From contig JAKSZP010004229.1 in assembly GCA_022478985.1 (NCBI GenBank), positions 50,765-114,764 of the forward strand: a DNA stretch of 64,000 nt, given 5' to 3'. A program made the translations under genes and the position numbers. The notes below the pieces were generated by a model, which saw only the letters and a program-made list of their open reading frames with translations, was not told the origin of the DNA and did not search any database. The DNA comes from Massospora cicadina (Eukaryota; Entomophthoromycota; Entomophthoromycetes; Entomophthorales; Entomophthoraceae). Below are positions 45,453 through 55,639 of this stretch, piece by piece. Every line of letters begins with the position of its first letter. The first letter of the stretch is position 1.

Positions 45453-46005
45453 ATGGCGGTACTTCTCATCACTCAGGGCGACCTTGCTCACATAGTAGAT
45501 GAGCGATGGGTAACAGCTCATCCGCTTTAGATCCCACCCCCAATACCCACACTTACCTCGGCAGAACTGTTGCAGGGAATTAGTGAAATCTGTGCTAAGA
45601 TTACTGAACTGAAATTGGCCAGATCTAATTTGGCTGGCAATCTGGCTGATGCTAAAAATTTAAATGGCTGTAAAAGCATGAAGGATGAGATATCAGCTGA
45701 ATCGCCTGACAGTTCCAATTCTATCTCCAAACCAGTTGAACAAATATTGGGCGCTATTGATGGGGGTTCAAAGCCCTCAGATAGTAATTTGGGCATTGCG
45801 CCCAATGTGCTGCTGTTGCTCGAATGAACAGTTAAATGACCGAGCATGGGTGGGTTGGCCATCCCAAACCTGTTCCCAACCAAATGGACCCATCCCTATA
45901 AGGGATGGCCTTGGGGGATTCCCATTGCCCATCGGGCCAAACGCCATTGTGCTAATCGTCAGAGACGTAGTCAAGCCCTGGTTTGGACATTTGAGGTTGA
46001 ACTGA
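45453..46005 (+). CDS. LTR-borne reading frames, blocks 1 and 2, solo LTR I
   Basis: ATG at 45453: MAVLLITQGDLAHIVDERWV, a TAG, then PTLTSAELLQGISEICAKIT, RSNLAGNLADA and KPVEQILGAI to 45827. Block 2 follows to 46005: RAWVGWPSQTCSQPNGPIPI, GLGGFPLPIGPNAIVLIV. Both align with the F copies with mostly conservative changes, which suggests that the ancestor was coding. Located in U3. Function unknown. Confidence 0.48.
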
Positions 46006-46219
46006 CAGAGACTTGGCCCACTGCTGAATTTTGCAATGTCAGTTCCCAAAGAATAAACCCCCCATTCCTGAACAATTTTCCAGTTAGGTCAAATTGTGGG
46101 CCCCAACCCCATCCTGTCACTACCCAATTGACCACTATTTAATCAGTTGCATGGCACTGAGAAAATTATTGGTCGATTTTCTTACTTTCCTTTCCCAATA
46201 AATTTTTACCAAAAAAATC

Positions 46220-46745
46220 AATTTTTCTTTATTTTCCATTCTGACCGCATCCCAGATGGCATTTCCCTGGTGGTCCATCACCCCGCACTCTGGGTGGGCT
46301 TTACCAATTCTTTTAGTCACCATGTCTCCCTCTATTGTTGATTGGGCCCAGCGAGTCTGACACTTTTGATCTTACAACCCCGCTCTTATGAATTTCTGAC
46401 AACAATACATGGGGATCTTATGGCCCTATGTACAACAAAGGATAGAGAGAATCCATGTCCCTATTGCCCCTAATGAGTTGGCCCCTCAAGCCAAGAATCT
46501 CTTCAAGACTGTCCCAGTACCACCTCCTGCAGTTAGAACCACTGAGTTGGGAATGGGTTCAGTGTGGTTTGCTGTTGGGACACTCCTTACCCTGTTGTTA
46601 CACCACCACTTCGTGGTATCACATTTCCTGGCTCCATATTAAGTTGTACAGTCGGCAATGCCTCTGGCATTCTGGCTTGCTTTTTGGGTGTTCACACATC
46701 CCGACTTGCAGGCCAGTCTAAACTTTTTCTGCCGTTTCCATGACA
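46220..46745 (+). CDS. LTR-borne reading frame, block 3, solo LTR I
   Basis: MAFPWWSITPHSGWALPILL, VTMSPSIVDWAQRV, stops, MNF, stop, QQYMGILWPYVQQRIERI (46409 on), PPPAVRTTELGMGSVWFAVG, TLLTLLLHHHFVVSHFLAPY, then SAMPLAFWLAF and FFCRFHD at the LTR end. Hydrophobic positions are kept relative to F despite many DNA differences. A transmembrane segment is possible. Located downstream of the TATA box. Confidence 0.45.
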
Positions 46746-47643
46746 AGGTGTACCAATTGGGATTGGTCAGGTTTCATCACCGGATCAGGAATGAATAGTG
46801 AGTTGCGAGGCAAGTGATGCTGCCTGCAACTAGCAAGTTGATCTGTTGGTGAAGTGACCTGCCATAATGAGTAATAAGTCCCATTACCTAAGCAGGTCGC
46901 TAGCCAATTATGGTTGGTTCACTTGGATTAAGAGGAAAACGTTAGGGACACATTTTCCAACTCTTTTCATTTGAGGTCTCAAGGATGTCCAATGACGGAA
47001 TCCTAGCCAGGATGAGGAAGACCATTGCTGCTGAGATGAGGATGGGTGATTCAATGGCAACGGCTGCCATTTCATCAAAGAGGTGTCAACTGAGGGTTAG
47101 ACAGCCGAATTTCCCACTATATATATATTCCCTAGGATTTACTATAATAAAAAAACATTATTTACAAGAACAGTCATATTCTCTATTTGGTATATAGTTA
47201 AACTATTATCAGCTTCTATTGTGTTGTTATGTCTCAAGGATATTATTGCAGAGGGTAGTAATTGGAAGACTCTCAGAGAGAAGAGTAAAGATCTTAGCGT
47301 GGATCTAGAGAAGAAGGAGCCACAATCAGGGATAGCTGCCAACTGTGTGTTGGGCTGAGAGAGACTGTCACTTGGGTATCTTAGCAAAGATCAGGTGGAC
47401 AAGAGCATAGGGAACGAATCCCTACGAGTACAACTCCATGTTTATTTAATTGGGAATACTAGCTGAGCATTGGGCCAAAGTATAATTTATACTCAACTAT
47501 GGACAATAGTCTCCATACTATCATTGATTAATAATTTATTCTATACAATGCAATGGAGTGCACAAGGGAACCAAACCTGTGCAGTAAAAAGGTTACTAGG
47601 TTGCTTGCCAATAACAACCACCAAAGTAAATTTTTTCACTTGA

Positions 47644-47735
47644 GGAGCGTGAATTAGTATTGAAGAGGATTTCCTTGATGAGGAACTGACGCAGATTTCT
47701 TTATATAGTCAAGTTGTTTCTCTTTTCTTTAAGGT
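47644..47735 (+). pseudogene. Gag fragment of element G between D and H
   Basis: Short piece after the CTTGA duplication that resumes G; ends at AAGGT, the target of solo LTR H. Confidence 0.4.
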
Positions 47736-48311
47736 TGTAACAATTGAGTTCAATTCAATTGTTGCATTTTGACTCAGATTCAGATTTTCCAAATTTGAGT
47801 CAAATTGTTTTAAAATACTTTTGGCTCAGTCGTTTTGGGCGCTGGGTTGTGCCTTACCCAAGTTGTAGATTAAGCTTGTATGAGCCTAATCAATGATTCA
47901 GGTGAGGCCCCCAAAGGTCAGCCTTTATAAGGCATGCCTGCCAATTCTGAAGCTCACTTCAGAATTTTAACCCTAGCATTCCCTTCCTAGGGAGCATTGT
48001 CAGTTGCTCCCCAGATGAGCTATTGTCGGAGGGCCCTTTTTATAGCCTGAATAAAAATAAAGATTTTTAGAGTTAGCATACCTCGATTACCTGTTGGTCT
48101 TTTTGGGTATCCAGGTGAGGAGCTTTTTGAGTGGTTGGATCAGACCAACCCCCATGGGACTTTGCATAAGCAACCAGTAGTAGGCAATGTTTGGCGCTGT
48201 CAGTTCCCAAAACTCTCACTACTTGGTTAGGCTGCTTTGGTTGCTTGTCAGTGCACCAAAGAATCAAGTTAAATATAGGCAGTCAGAAACTGGGATTTTC
48301 TATCCATTACA
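47736..48311 (+). repeat. Solo LTR H
   Basis: 576 bp from TGTAACAATTG to CCATTACA, flanked by exact AAGGT (47731-47735, 48312-48316). Plus-strand signals: TTTATAAGG at about 47923 and GAATAAAAATAAAG at about 48050, in the U3-R-U5 order. The first 30 bases form an inverted repeat (CAATTGAGTTCAATTCAATTG). No other copy in the window. Confidence 0.8.
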
Positions 48312-48316
48312 AAGGT

Positions 48317-49200
48317 GTTGAGATAGTTTGCCTAGTTTGAGAAACTCCACAGACTCCTAGATACTAAAGCCTCACTCATTCATGTTAACACTTGCTAAAA
48401 CATTCTTCAGGATGATATTGATGACTTCAGTTGTCAGGACAATAAGGCATTTTCAAACTGAGTTATGAACCACAGAGTCAACTGAGACTACCCATTCTCC
48501 TCATACACTATGCATATTATCCCTGAACATTTTGGGTATTTTAAGCCCACCTTCAAAAAGAGTGTGTGCCTGAAACCACAATTATCTATTTTACCTGTAT
48601 TTATATGAAAATGCAATAAAGAGCACTACAGATTGCCAAAGGTGTCAGCACATACAGACCTGCCTCAATAGTAAGGCTAAAGAAATCATGATGCCCTACT
48701 TTAATGAGTGTACAACCTTGGCGGAGTTAAAGGAAGATCTCATTTAAAGAGTTTGGCAGTAACATCTCCCTTTCCAACTGTAAGCAGACATTTATGCCAA
48801 TCTAGCCTAAGAGGTAGAGACAAAAATTGAGTTTGAAGAGCAGTTCTTTCATGAAGTTCATGCCCTCAAATTGTGTAACTGATTTAATTTGGATGACGAC
48901 TTTACCGCTGTCCTCTGCGTACCAGCATAGTTTGATCCTCTTACTACTTTTCCAAAAAATGAGAAAAACTGTACAAATCAATCATAGATATTAAGAAATT
49001 TATTATGGTGTTGCCTGAACTGTAGGTGCATCAATGCCTAACAAGGGGAATCAGCTTCATATTCATGCAGTTGAATGATTCCAAAAAGCTAAACCTCCAA
49101 AGTGACCCCTGATCCTACTGTGGAATCTTTGGGCATCAGGAAGAATCCTGCTGGAAGAAAAATATAGAGAAGATGGGAAAAGCAGAGTCATCTTAGGGTG
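48317..49200 (+). pseudogene. Gag of element G, main part
   Basis: Decayed plus-strand frames with capsid-like helices. A zinc knuckle near 49108-49152 reads stop-SYCGIFGHQEESCW, so the first Cys codon is a TGA while the remaining Cys, His and Cys and their spacing are kept. Confidence 0.6.
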
Positions 49201-49439
49201 TGAGTCACCCTATGCTGAAGATCCTGCGCCTCATCCCACGCCTATAGCTGTTACCCAAACTGAATGTTACGTCCTTCCCCCTCTGTCAAAGTGGTTGTCC
49301 CAGACTTGTTAATCTCAAATAAAGAAAAGTATATTTTTACCCATATCTCTCCATGTCACTTCCTCCAGAAAATTCCATTTATTCAACCCCTCATTTTGGT
49401 ACTGAAGTTACCCTTGTTGAAGTGATTTTCAATAAGGTA

Positions 49440-49790
49440 AAAGTTTGGCCATATTAATACCATATTGCCATTTAATGTCATTTCCTCTCAGTTGGTGAAA
49501 TGGATAAAGGTCGCACTATGTTAAAGCCACAGTGTGGAATATGGAATGGTGGGCCCTCAGCGGATTTGATCCCAGGGTGCTTACTCCACCCTGCCATTTC
49601 AGTTTGGATCACTGGTTGTGACAATTCTAGTGGTTGTACTAGAGAACGACAGTTGCAACCTTCTCATAGGCACTCAATTCTGTGTTGAATTTGACACTAA
49701 TACCAGTAATAAAGATTTGCATTATTCTCTACCAGTTTATTGCATCCCTTTAGTGGTCAGAGACACTCATAAAGAGAAAGGAAACAAGAA
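49440..49790 (+). pseudogene. Aspartic protease of element G
   Basis: LINTILPFNVISSQLVKWIK, the site where D-T-G-x-P-x-N should be, now N-T-I. Then GAYSTLPFQFGSLVVTI, VVVLENDSCNLLIGTQFCVE. The second half matches K (ALDNIAYDMLIGTQFMIDF). Inactive. Confidence 0.68.
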
Positions 49791-49894
49791 ACCTATGAGT
49801 TGTTTATTGGTACATCTAAACTGTATTGAGTGGCTAGAGTACTGAGTGGTTAGACTTAAATCCAAACTGCATCTTTTAAGTGTGGAGGCTTAGG

Positions 49895-50190
49895 AAGGAA
49901 TGGTTGTATACTCCAACAACTGGGTTGTTATACCCCCCAAAATCGCAGATACTGGTGAACATGGAATCCAAGCTATGATTCCACTTAACCATTTTTGGAA
50001 ATTTGGGGAGAACCTATCATGCCATTCATGGTCTCTTACCTATACAGGGGTGCTAGATCCTACCTACCAGGGTCCTATAACCATATTGATGACCAATTTC
50101 ATTGATTAACTTAGGCAAATAACTCAAAACCAACCTGTTGCCTATGTTTGGACCCTACCTACCAATCAAGTTAGATCCGGTTGCAAGTTT
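49895..50190 (+). pseudogene. dUTPase-like segment of element G
   Basis: WVVIPPKIADTG, GIQAMIPLNHFWKFG, then SLTYTGVLDPTYQGPITILM. Motif 3 of dUTPases (G-V-I-D-x-x-Y-x-G-x-I) is complete here, including the Asp and Tyr, followed by TQNQPVAYVWTLP where motif 4 (GDRIAQL) lies. This is the clearest dUTPase signature in the window and anchors the weaker copies in A, B, D and E. Confidence 0.68.
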
Positions 50191-50379
50191 GGGAATTTAC
50201 ATGACCTAGGGATCAATGAGGACAAGACCATAGCCCATGTCAAAGTAAAAGCAGGTGACATCCTTAACTCAGAGCAGCAAAAGAAAGCAGATGCGTTGTT
50301 TGAGTATTACGCTGACATATTCTTAAAAAGGTTCTGATGATTTTGGAATGATTAAAGGGCTACAGCATAAAATGATTAT

Positions 50380-51130
50380 GGGCGACTTACCTCTAATCCA
50401 TGCTTGACCTTTCTGGAAATCTAAGGTCAAAGAAGCCCAGATGAAAAAGAAGTTAAGGCAACTCCTGGACGCCGCATTACTTAAGCCCTCACAAAGTCTC
50501 CTGGGCCTCCCCATTGCTTCTAATATGTAAAAAAGATGGGTCATCAGGTGGTAATGGATTATCAGCGTTTGACTTCCCTTATATGAAATGACAGCTATCC
50601 ACTACCACAGATTTATGATTCCCTTTGACTTCTGGTTGGGTCCTAACTCCTCTCTGCAATGGATCTTACTAGTGGTTACTGGAAAATTAAGCTTGCACTG
50701 GAAAATCATGAGAATTGTACCCTCATAGCAAGTGAGATGTTGTTAAAACTGATGTGAATACCCCAAGGATTGTGCAATGCCCTGGCTACAATCCAGAGGG
50801 CAATTGATGGCATGTTAGGGGATTTGAAGATGTCAAGTATGCTGATTTACCTCAATGATGTGACTGTGTTCTACAGCACTTTTAAAAAAACCTCGCTCAC
50901 CTGAAGGAGTTGTTTGAACGCCTCCGCTCTGTGTCATTGAAATTAAATCCTGCCAAATGCCAGTTCTTCCAAACTGAATTGGAGTTTTTTGGACACAAAG
51001 TTACTTGGTAAGTGATTTTGCCACTTTCAGAAAAGTGGTCGCAATTGAGAGAATGACTCAAGCATCCAGCCTACACAATACACAGGTTTTCCTCAGGATG
51101 ATCAGCTATTACTGATGATTTATCCCCCAC
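50380..51130 (+). pseudogene. Reverse transcriptase of element G
   Basis: LLDAALLKPSQS, KKDG, VVMDYQRL, DSYPLPQIYDSL, LSAMDLTSGYWKIKLALENH, IPQGLCNALATIQRAIDGML. The active site near 50850 reads LIYLNDVTVFY (YLDD to YLND). Thumb: LRSVSLKLNPAKCQFFQTEL. Many stops. Confidence 0.8.
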
Positions 51131-51139
51131 TTTGAAGAG

Positions 51140-51685
51140 CTCGTTGAGCCCTTGATATATTTGCTTCACAAGAAGGTTCCATTCCTATGGAAAGAAACTC
51201 AGCGACAAGCTTTTGACTTCCTAAGGAAAGCTCTCATAACCGCTCTGATGTTGGTCCATCCCAAATTTGATAAACCATTTATCCTCTTCACCAATACCAG
51301 TGATGTGTCTGTTGGTGCCATTCTGGCACAACTTGATTTGCATTAAGTTGACCATCCTATAACATATTTCAATGAAATGCTAACTCAGTCCAAGAGGCAT
51401 TACCGTGTCACCAAGTGGTAATGCATGTTGGCCCAGATTTCCATTAAGCGCTTCTTCCCTTTCCTGTATGGAAATTATTTCAAAGTGGTTATGGACTATG
51501 CCTCTCTACGGGTTCTACAACAGATGTGGGAATCTGGATAGATGGTTGGCGCTCTGGGCACTCAAACTCCAGAGTTATTCCTTTTCCATTTTTCTTCACG
51601 CTGGGATGATACACCAACATGCCAATGGGATGTCACAACTACCCATATTGATACTCTATGCCTCTGAGGAGGGGAAAATTTAAGA
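51140..51685 (+). pseudogene. RNase H domain of element G pol
   Basis: LLHKKVPFLWKETQRQAFDF, FILFTNTSDVSVGAILAQLD (first catalytic Asp reads Asn), HPITYFNEML, VVMDYASLRVLQQ, WLALWALKLQSYSFSI and HANGMSQLPIL. Broken by stops. Confidence 0.8.
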
Positions 51686-51699
51686 ACTTGTTGGGAAAC

Positions 51700-52870
51700 C
51701 TGAGGAATGGGGTTTAGGGATCCTGCAGTTCAGCAACAATTGCAAAAGATGACTGAGCAAATGTGGATTGAAGACAGAATATATAAATAGGTTGGCACTT
51801 GTGGTTACCATATGTCCATCTGTTGGCTAGAATGAAGACTGCTTTGGAGGGTCATTTGACTGTATGGAATGAACCATAAGGAAAACTCATCAGTGGCTGT
51901 GGAAGTGATGCTACTGATTAGGATGCTTGAATTGATCCAATATGTCATTGATTCCTGTCATATTTGTGCTAGCCAGAAACCCCCCAATCTGTTATATTGA
52001 TACCAGATGGTGGGTCCTATTGCCCCATTTACTACCATCAACATTGACATTGTGGGTCTGCTGCCTATGTGATGTATGACCACCGGTATATCATACTAGC
52101 CATTGTCACTTCACAAATTAGGTTTAGACCATCTCTGTTACCTCTTGTACTTCTAAAGTGGTCTATTCCTTCCTACTTAAACAGGTCTTCACCTGCCACG
52201 GTAACCCAAAGGGTACTGCTGTTTGACAATAGCTCCAATTTTATAATCAAATAATCATTGATTTCAATTCACTGTTGAGCACTTATCCCTCCTTCACTGC
52301 TCCTATCACCCTGCTATCAATAGAGCAGTGGAATGAGCAAACAGAACTCTCATCGCCGGCCTCTGTAAAGTAACTCACTCTGACCTATTTTGATAGAATA
52401 AATATCTCCCAGCAGCCCTCCTGGCATACCATGTGAGTTACCATTAGGTCATCCAGATGGCACCATTTCAAGCTCTATATGGGTGAGAGCCAGTCTTACC
52501 TTTGAGTTTTCAACCCATATTGGAGGCCTCCACTCTAGAAACCACCAAGCTTGTGATGCAAAGGCTGGTACATAAACTATTCTGACTTCAAGCCTTAGCT
52601 TTCAAGTCTATGAGGACTATCAGCAAATGAGAGGCATATCAAAGAAACACCCAAAAACCAATCTTGGCTGAGTACCAGCTTAGAGATCTGGTATTGTTCT
52701 GTCACCACCAGCCAGGAGATTGAGTTCACAAACTTGGTACGCTATGGTCAGGACTGTATTGAGTGATATATCATCAAGGATTAGAATACTCAATTGCATC
52801 TGTCCAATCAGGCTCTAATGTAAATTGAGTCCATGCTATATTACTCCATAATTATGTCCCTCATTGGTAA
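51700..52870 (+). pseudogene. Integrase of element G
   Basis: LVEGHLTVWNEP-like zinc start, SCHICASQKPPQS, TINIDIVGLLP (Asp 1), LLFDNSSNFI (Asp 2), YHPAINRAVE (Glu), then the MAPFQALYG strand at about 52460 and C-terminal pieces (CYGQDCI, VHAILLHNYVPHW) to 52868. Very decayed. Confidence 0.7.
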
Positions 52871-52885
52871 GCCTTGAGGGGGCGT

Positions 52886-53410
52886 TGTCAGAAATAAATT
52901 CCAAATGGCAGATCTATACAATCTGCTCAGGGGAGTTCCATTGACGTGGAAGCTGCTGGGATCACCACAAGCAATGAATCCCAAGGTGAGCTGTTGAAGT
53001 CTCAAATTACACCTAAATCCACCAAGGTAATTGCTAAAGATCTTGCCAGTCAGTGTTATCTAGATCTTCCAAACCAAGTGAAAATAATTGTGCACAACAG
53101 GATCCTTTGCATTCTTTTGCCTTGATCTGGAAATCACCATATCCTATGCAATATTAAACTTTAACTAAATTATAGATATCCCTAAATCTTGAAATAAAAG
53201 GACTCTCATTTTTGTTCACATTTTTCCTAGTTTCATTAGAGATTTTACCTGCCTTTAGCAGAGAGTTGCCTTACTGGAAATCACTTTACCATCAAGAGAT
53301 TTGCTTTAGAGACAAAATTTTACTAGGAGATATTGCTGGAGCTACAGCAACTAATAATTGCATAGCCTTTGAAGGGCTCAGCCTTCAAAATATAATAAAA
53401 AAACTCAACA
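52886..53410 (+). repeat. 3' LTR of element G
   Basis: 525 bp, TGTCAGAAATAAATTCC...CTCAACA, preceded by the purine run TTGAGGGGGCG. Confidence 0.85.
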
Positions 53411-53870
53411 TGGTCTCTCTCCCCCTAACTTCCATGCTGATTTTGATGTTGATTTTCAAACTTGATCTCAATAATCTTTGTAGTGCAGCTTTTTATGCTG
53501 TCAGAGTGGTGGCAGTAACTTCAAATTTTCAACCCTAAGGCTAAGCCTACTCAAAAGTCTAAACAGATATTATTTAATTTGCCTTCTATGCACCTTAACG
53601 CTGAAAGGGCTTTAGCTAACTACATCAAAGTATTCTTGCAGATATTCTGTCTGATAATGCATACTTTACTGACTGGAACCACATTCCAGGGATTCCCCCA
53701 GTGCCCTCCTATCTGCTCTAGAGTGGTACAACCTCAAAATAGTTGGGGATAAGAATCACCCCCAATCAGAAATCACCCTCAGCTATGTAAGGGTAGGGTA
53801 AATTACCTGGCCTAGTTGAAGGTTAAGTTTTTTTGCTTTTGCAAGCTTTTTTCTTACATATTATTATATA
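53411..53870. other. Continuation of the sequence that G inserted into, unassigned
   Basis: A plus-strand open piece runs to 53538 (SLPLTSMLILMLIFKLDLNN), then DNAYFTDWNHIPGIPPVPS at about 53655-53715. No family recognised; possibly the same old element as 33.9-36.0 kb. Confidence 0.25.
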
Positions 53871-54130
53871 TGTAGGATGGAGGGTCTTATAGTTCTCCTG
53901 CTTTTGAATAAAACATAAATACATACATACAATGATTATTATTTTTAGAGATACAAACTTTTTATTTATTTTATTATTATTAAGAAAAAACCTGCCTATG
54001 TGGTTCTACTATTGTATAAACCTTTTGTGCCAAGTTTGGTTAAAATTGGTTAAGTAGTTTTGGAGAGATGTGGAACATACCAATATACCCACACACAATG
54101 ATTTTTATTTATATCAAGATAAAATACCTT
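53871..54130 (+). repeat. LINE-like 3' tail remnants
   Basis: GTGCCAAGTTTGGTTAAAAT / TGGTTAAGTAGTTTTGGAGA / TGTGGAACATACCAA...ACACACAATGATTTTTATT resembles the 3' ends of RTE-type non-LTR elements (AAxTTGGT..AAATTGGTTxAGTxGTTTxGGAG). A second, shorter tail (ATACATACATACAATGATTA) precedes it at about 53920. No coding part. Confidence 0.45.
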
Positions 54131-54483
54131 TCCGCGTTGGTCCAAGTTCAGTACAAATTATCTGTATTCATCATAGCAATCAAGTACCAAACCCATGCTA
54201 TTAATAATTTTAATCGTTAAAGTATATACTAAATATTAATCAAAGCTCCTACAGTTTAATTCTTCTTAATAAGGGGTAAAATTCAAACTTATATAAGTGG
54301 TATCATAAGCATTATATATAGCAACCTTTCATCAGTCATGAAAATTATAATGCTTAAAACAAAGTTATAGTGAACTAAAATTTTTAGTTTGGTTGAGGCA
54401 AAAATAACATCTGAATCAAGTTACTACTAGTAAAGAGGTTGAAAAAATGTATGCTCTAAAAGCTATGCAACTGATCGTGACAA
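54131..54483. other. Intergenic, nothing recognised
   Basis: AT-rich sequence downstream of ERG26; no open frame or repeat that I recognise. Confidence 0.5.
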
Positions 54484-54489
54484 TTTATT
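54484..54489 (-). terminator. Polyadenylation signal of ERG26
   Basis: AATAAA on the minus strand, 42 nt after the stop codon. Confidence 0.55.
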
Positions 54490-54531
54490 CTCGTAACGAA
54501 ATAACAATAATAAGATCGTAAAATGAAAAGG

Positions 54532-55639
54532 TTAAGAAAGCGGGGTTGTTCTGGCTTGTTCTGCGCTCTGTTTCTTGCGCTCTTCAAGAAAATAGAAGGC
54601 TGACTTGCGCACTCCTTCCTCTAAAGAATAAATAGGTTCATATCCCAAAAGTTTTCTCGCCTTTGAAATATCGAAGTATCTATCTGTAGTTGCAGTATAA
54701 ACCACAAAGGGTGTTAGGGTCCAGGAGATTTGGAAAAACGGGCTAATCAAAGTAAAGAAAGGAGTAATTATATAAGCAATCAGTAGAGCCAAAGCAACCG
54801 GTAGGTGATGATAAAATGAATCCTGTGCACCGAAGAAGGTCAAAAACTTTCGAGCGTTGTTAAAGAATGGAATAGGAGTACCATTTGTAATAAAGAAGGC
54901 TTCTCCAGCAACATTTGGAGAGTTGTCTAGCTTTTCAAAAGCTAAAAGATGAGCATGAGCGGCATTCTCAATATAAGTAAAGTCAAATAAATTTTGATTA
55001 GTTCCGATTGCTGTTGAACTTCGTCCTTTATCTAAAGAGCTCAAAAACCCAGGGAGATTTTGTCTATCCCCAGGACCAAATAAACCAGAAACTCGCAGAC
55101 TACACGTCTTCAAGGTATGTGAATTAGCTTCAAGAACAAGCCTCTCTCCTAAATACTATAACCATTAAATTACAAAAAAGGATACAAACCTTCGTGCGGC
55201 TATACTCTTCAATATGATTTATAACAAGAGGTGTCTCTTCATTCATGTTGCGTATAGGAGAGCCATCGTAAACAACTGAACAAGAACTAGTATAAATCAA
55301 CTTCTTGACTTTAAGAGCTTTGCAGACTTCAATGACGGTCTTCATTCCTTCAACGTTAACTTTATGAAGAACTTTGGAAGAAGAATTGGGTAAAGGCGAA
55401 GCGGTTTGAAAAATTGTGGTGACTCCGCCTTGACAAGCAGCGCTTAGATCATCAAACGAACAGATATCACCCTGAAAAAATTTAATTTCAGAGGGCCACT
55501 CTAATCGCTTCGAGATGTCGAAAATTCTAATTTCTAAACCGGGCTGAGTTTTCCGGCGCTCGCACAAAAGGTTGACAAGATGCCTTCCAAGAAATCCTTC
55601 GCCACCTATAACTAAACACACCTCTTTTTCTTGAATCAT
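54532..55639 (-). CDS. ERG26: Sterol-4-alpha-carboxylate 3-dehydrogenase (decarboxylating), two exons
   Basis: Exons 55639-55190 and 55155-54532, 357 residues (yeast and human homologues are about 350-375). It oxidises and decarboxylates the C4-carboxysterol during C4 demethylation, in the ER with ERG25 and ERG27 partners. Seen: NAD-binding G12-x-x-G15-x-x-G18 (GGEGFLG), TSS at 117-119, catalytic Y146-x-x-x-K150 (YSRTK), RVSGLFGPGD at 171-180, NLFDFTYIENAAHAH, a hydrophobic segment at about 268-291, TDRYFDISKARKLLGYEP and a C-terminal EERKK tail. A TAA directly precedes the ATG, which fixes the start. The only intact host gene in the window. Confidence 0.95.
55156..55189 (-). other. 34-nt intron of ERG26
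   Basis: GTTTGTATCC...GGTTATAG on the minus strand. Splicing joins YSRTK to YLGERLVLEAN in phase 0, matching the family pattern TKxxAExxVLEAN. The later AG at 55149 would shift the frame; an AG 12 nt further would keep the frame but delete four residues. Confidence 0.82.

Larger units (their letters stand above)
45377..46745 (+). repeat. Solo LTR I of the F family
   Basis: 1369 bp, TGTAAGTC...CATGACA, with exact duplication AGGTG (45372-45376, 46746-46750). Reverse-complement match to the F LTRs over its full length, but clearly diverged. TATTTAAT at about 46134, AATAAA at about 46197. The loss of an internal region by LTR-LTR recombination is the usual origin. Confidence 0.93.
36725..47638 (+). 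mobile_element. Element D: Ty3/gypsy retrotransposon with long LTRs and an antisense frame
   Basis: Exact 5-bp duplication CTTGA (36720-36724, 47639-47643). LTRs are 36725-37853 and 45137-47638, the latter enlarged by solo LTR I. Internal: tRNA-type PBS, gag, protease, dUTPase-like segment, RT, RNase H, integrase, then about 2 kb of extra sequence with an antisense frame, and a purine tract at 45125-45134. About 9.5 kb without I. D lies in the gag of G. Confidence 0.94.
45137..47638 (+). repeat. 3' LTR of element D, split by solo LTR I
   Basis: 45137-45376 and 46746-47638 together match 36725-37853. The interruption carries the AGGTG duplication. Confidence 0.93.
36013..53410 (+). mobile_element. 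Element G: Ty3/gypsy retrotransposon interrupted by D and H
   Basis: LTRs are 36013-36540 and 52886-53410. Flanks AGGTC (36008-36012) and TGGTC (53411-53415) match in four of five bases. A tRNA-type primer site follows the 5' LTR. Gag begins at 36626, is broken by D at 36724/47644 and by H at 47735/48312, and is followed by protease, dUTPase-like segment, RT, RNase H and integrase to a purine tract at about 52876. About 5.9 kb without the insertions. Very decayed. Confidence 0.88.

Noticed and set aside
47736..48311. DNA transposon with TGTAA terminal repeats
   Set aside because: Terminal similarity is only about 6 bp, while TATA and AATAAA order plus a 5-bp TSD fit a solo LTR better.
55149..55189. 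41-nt intron in ERG26 ending at TTTAG
   Set aside because: It would shift the frame and destroy the conserved GERLVLEAN block.
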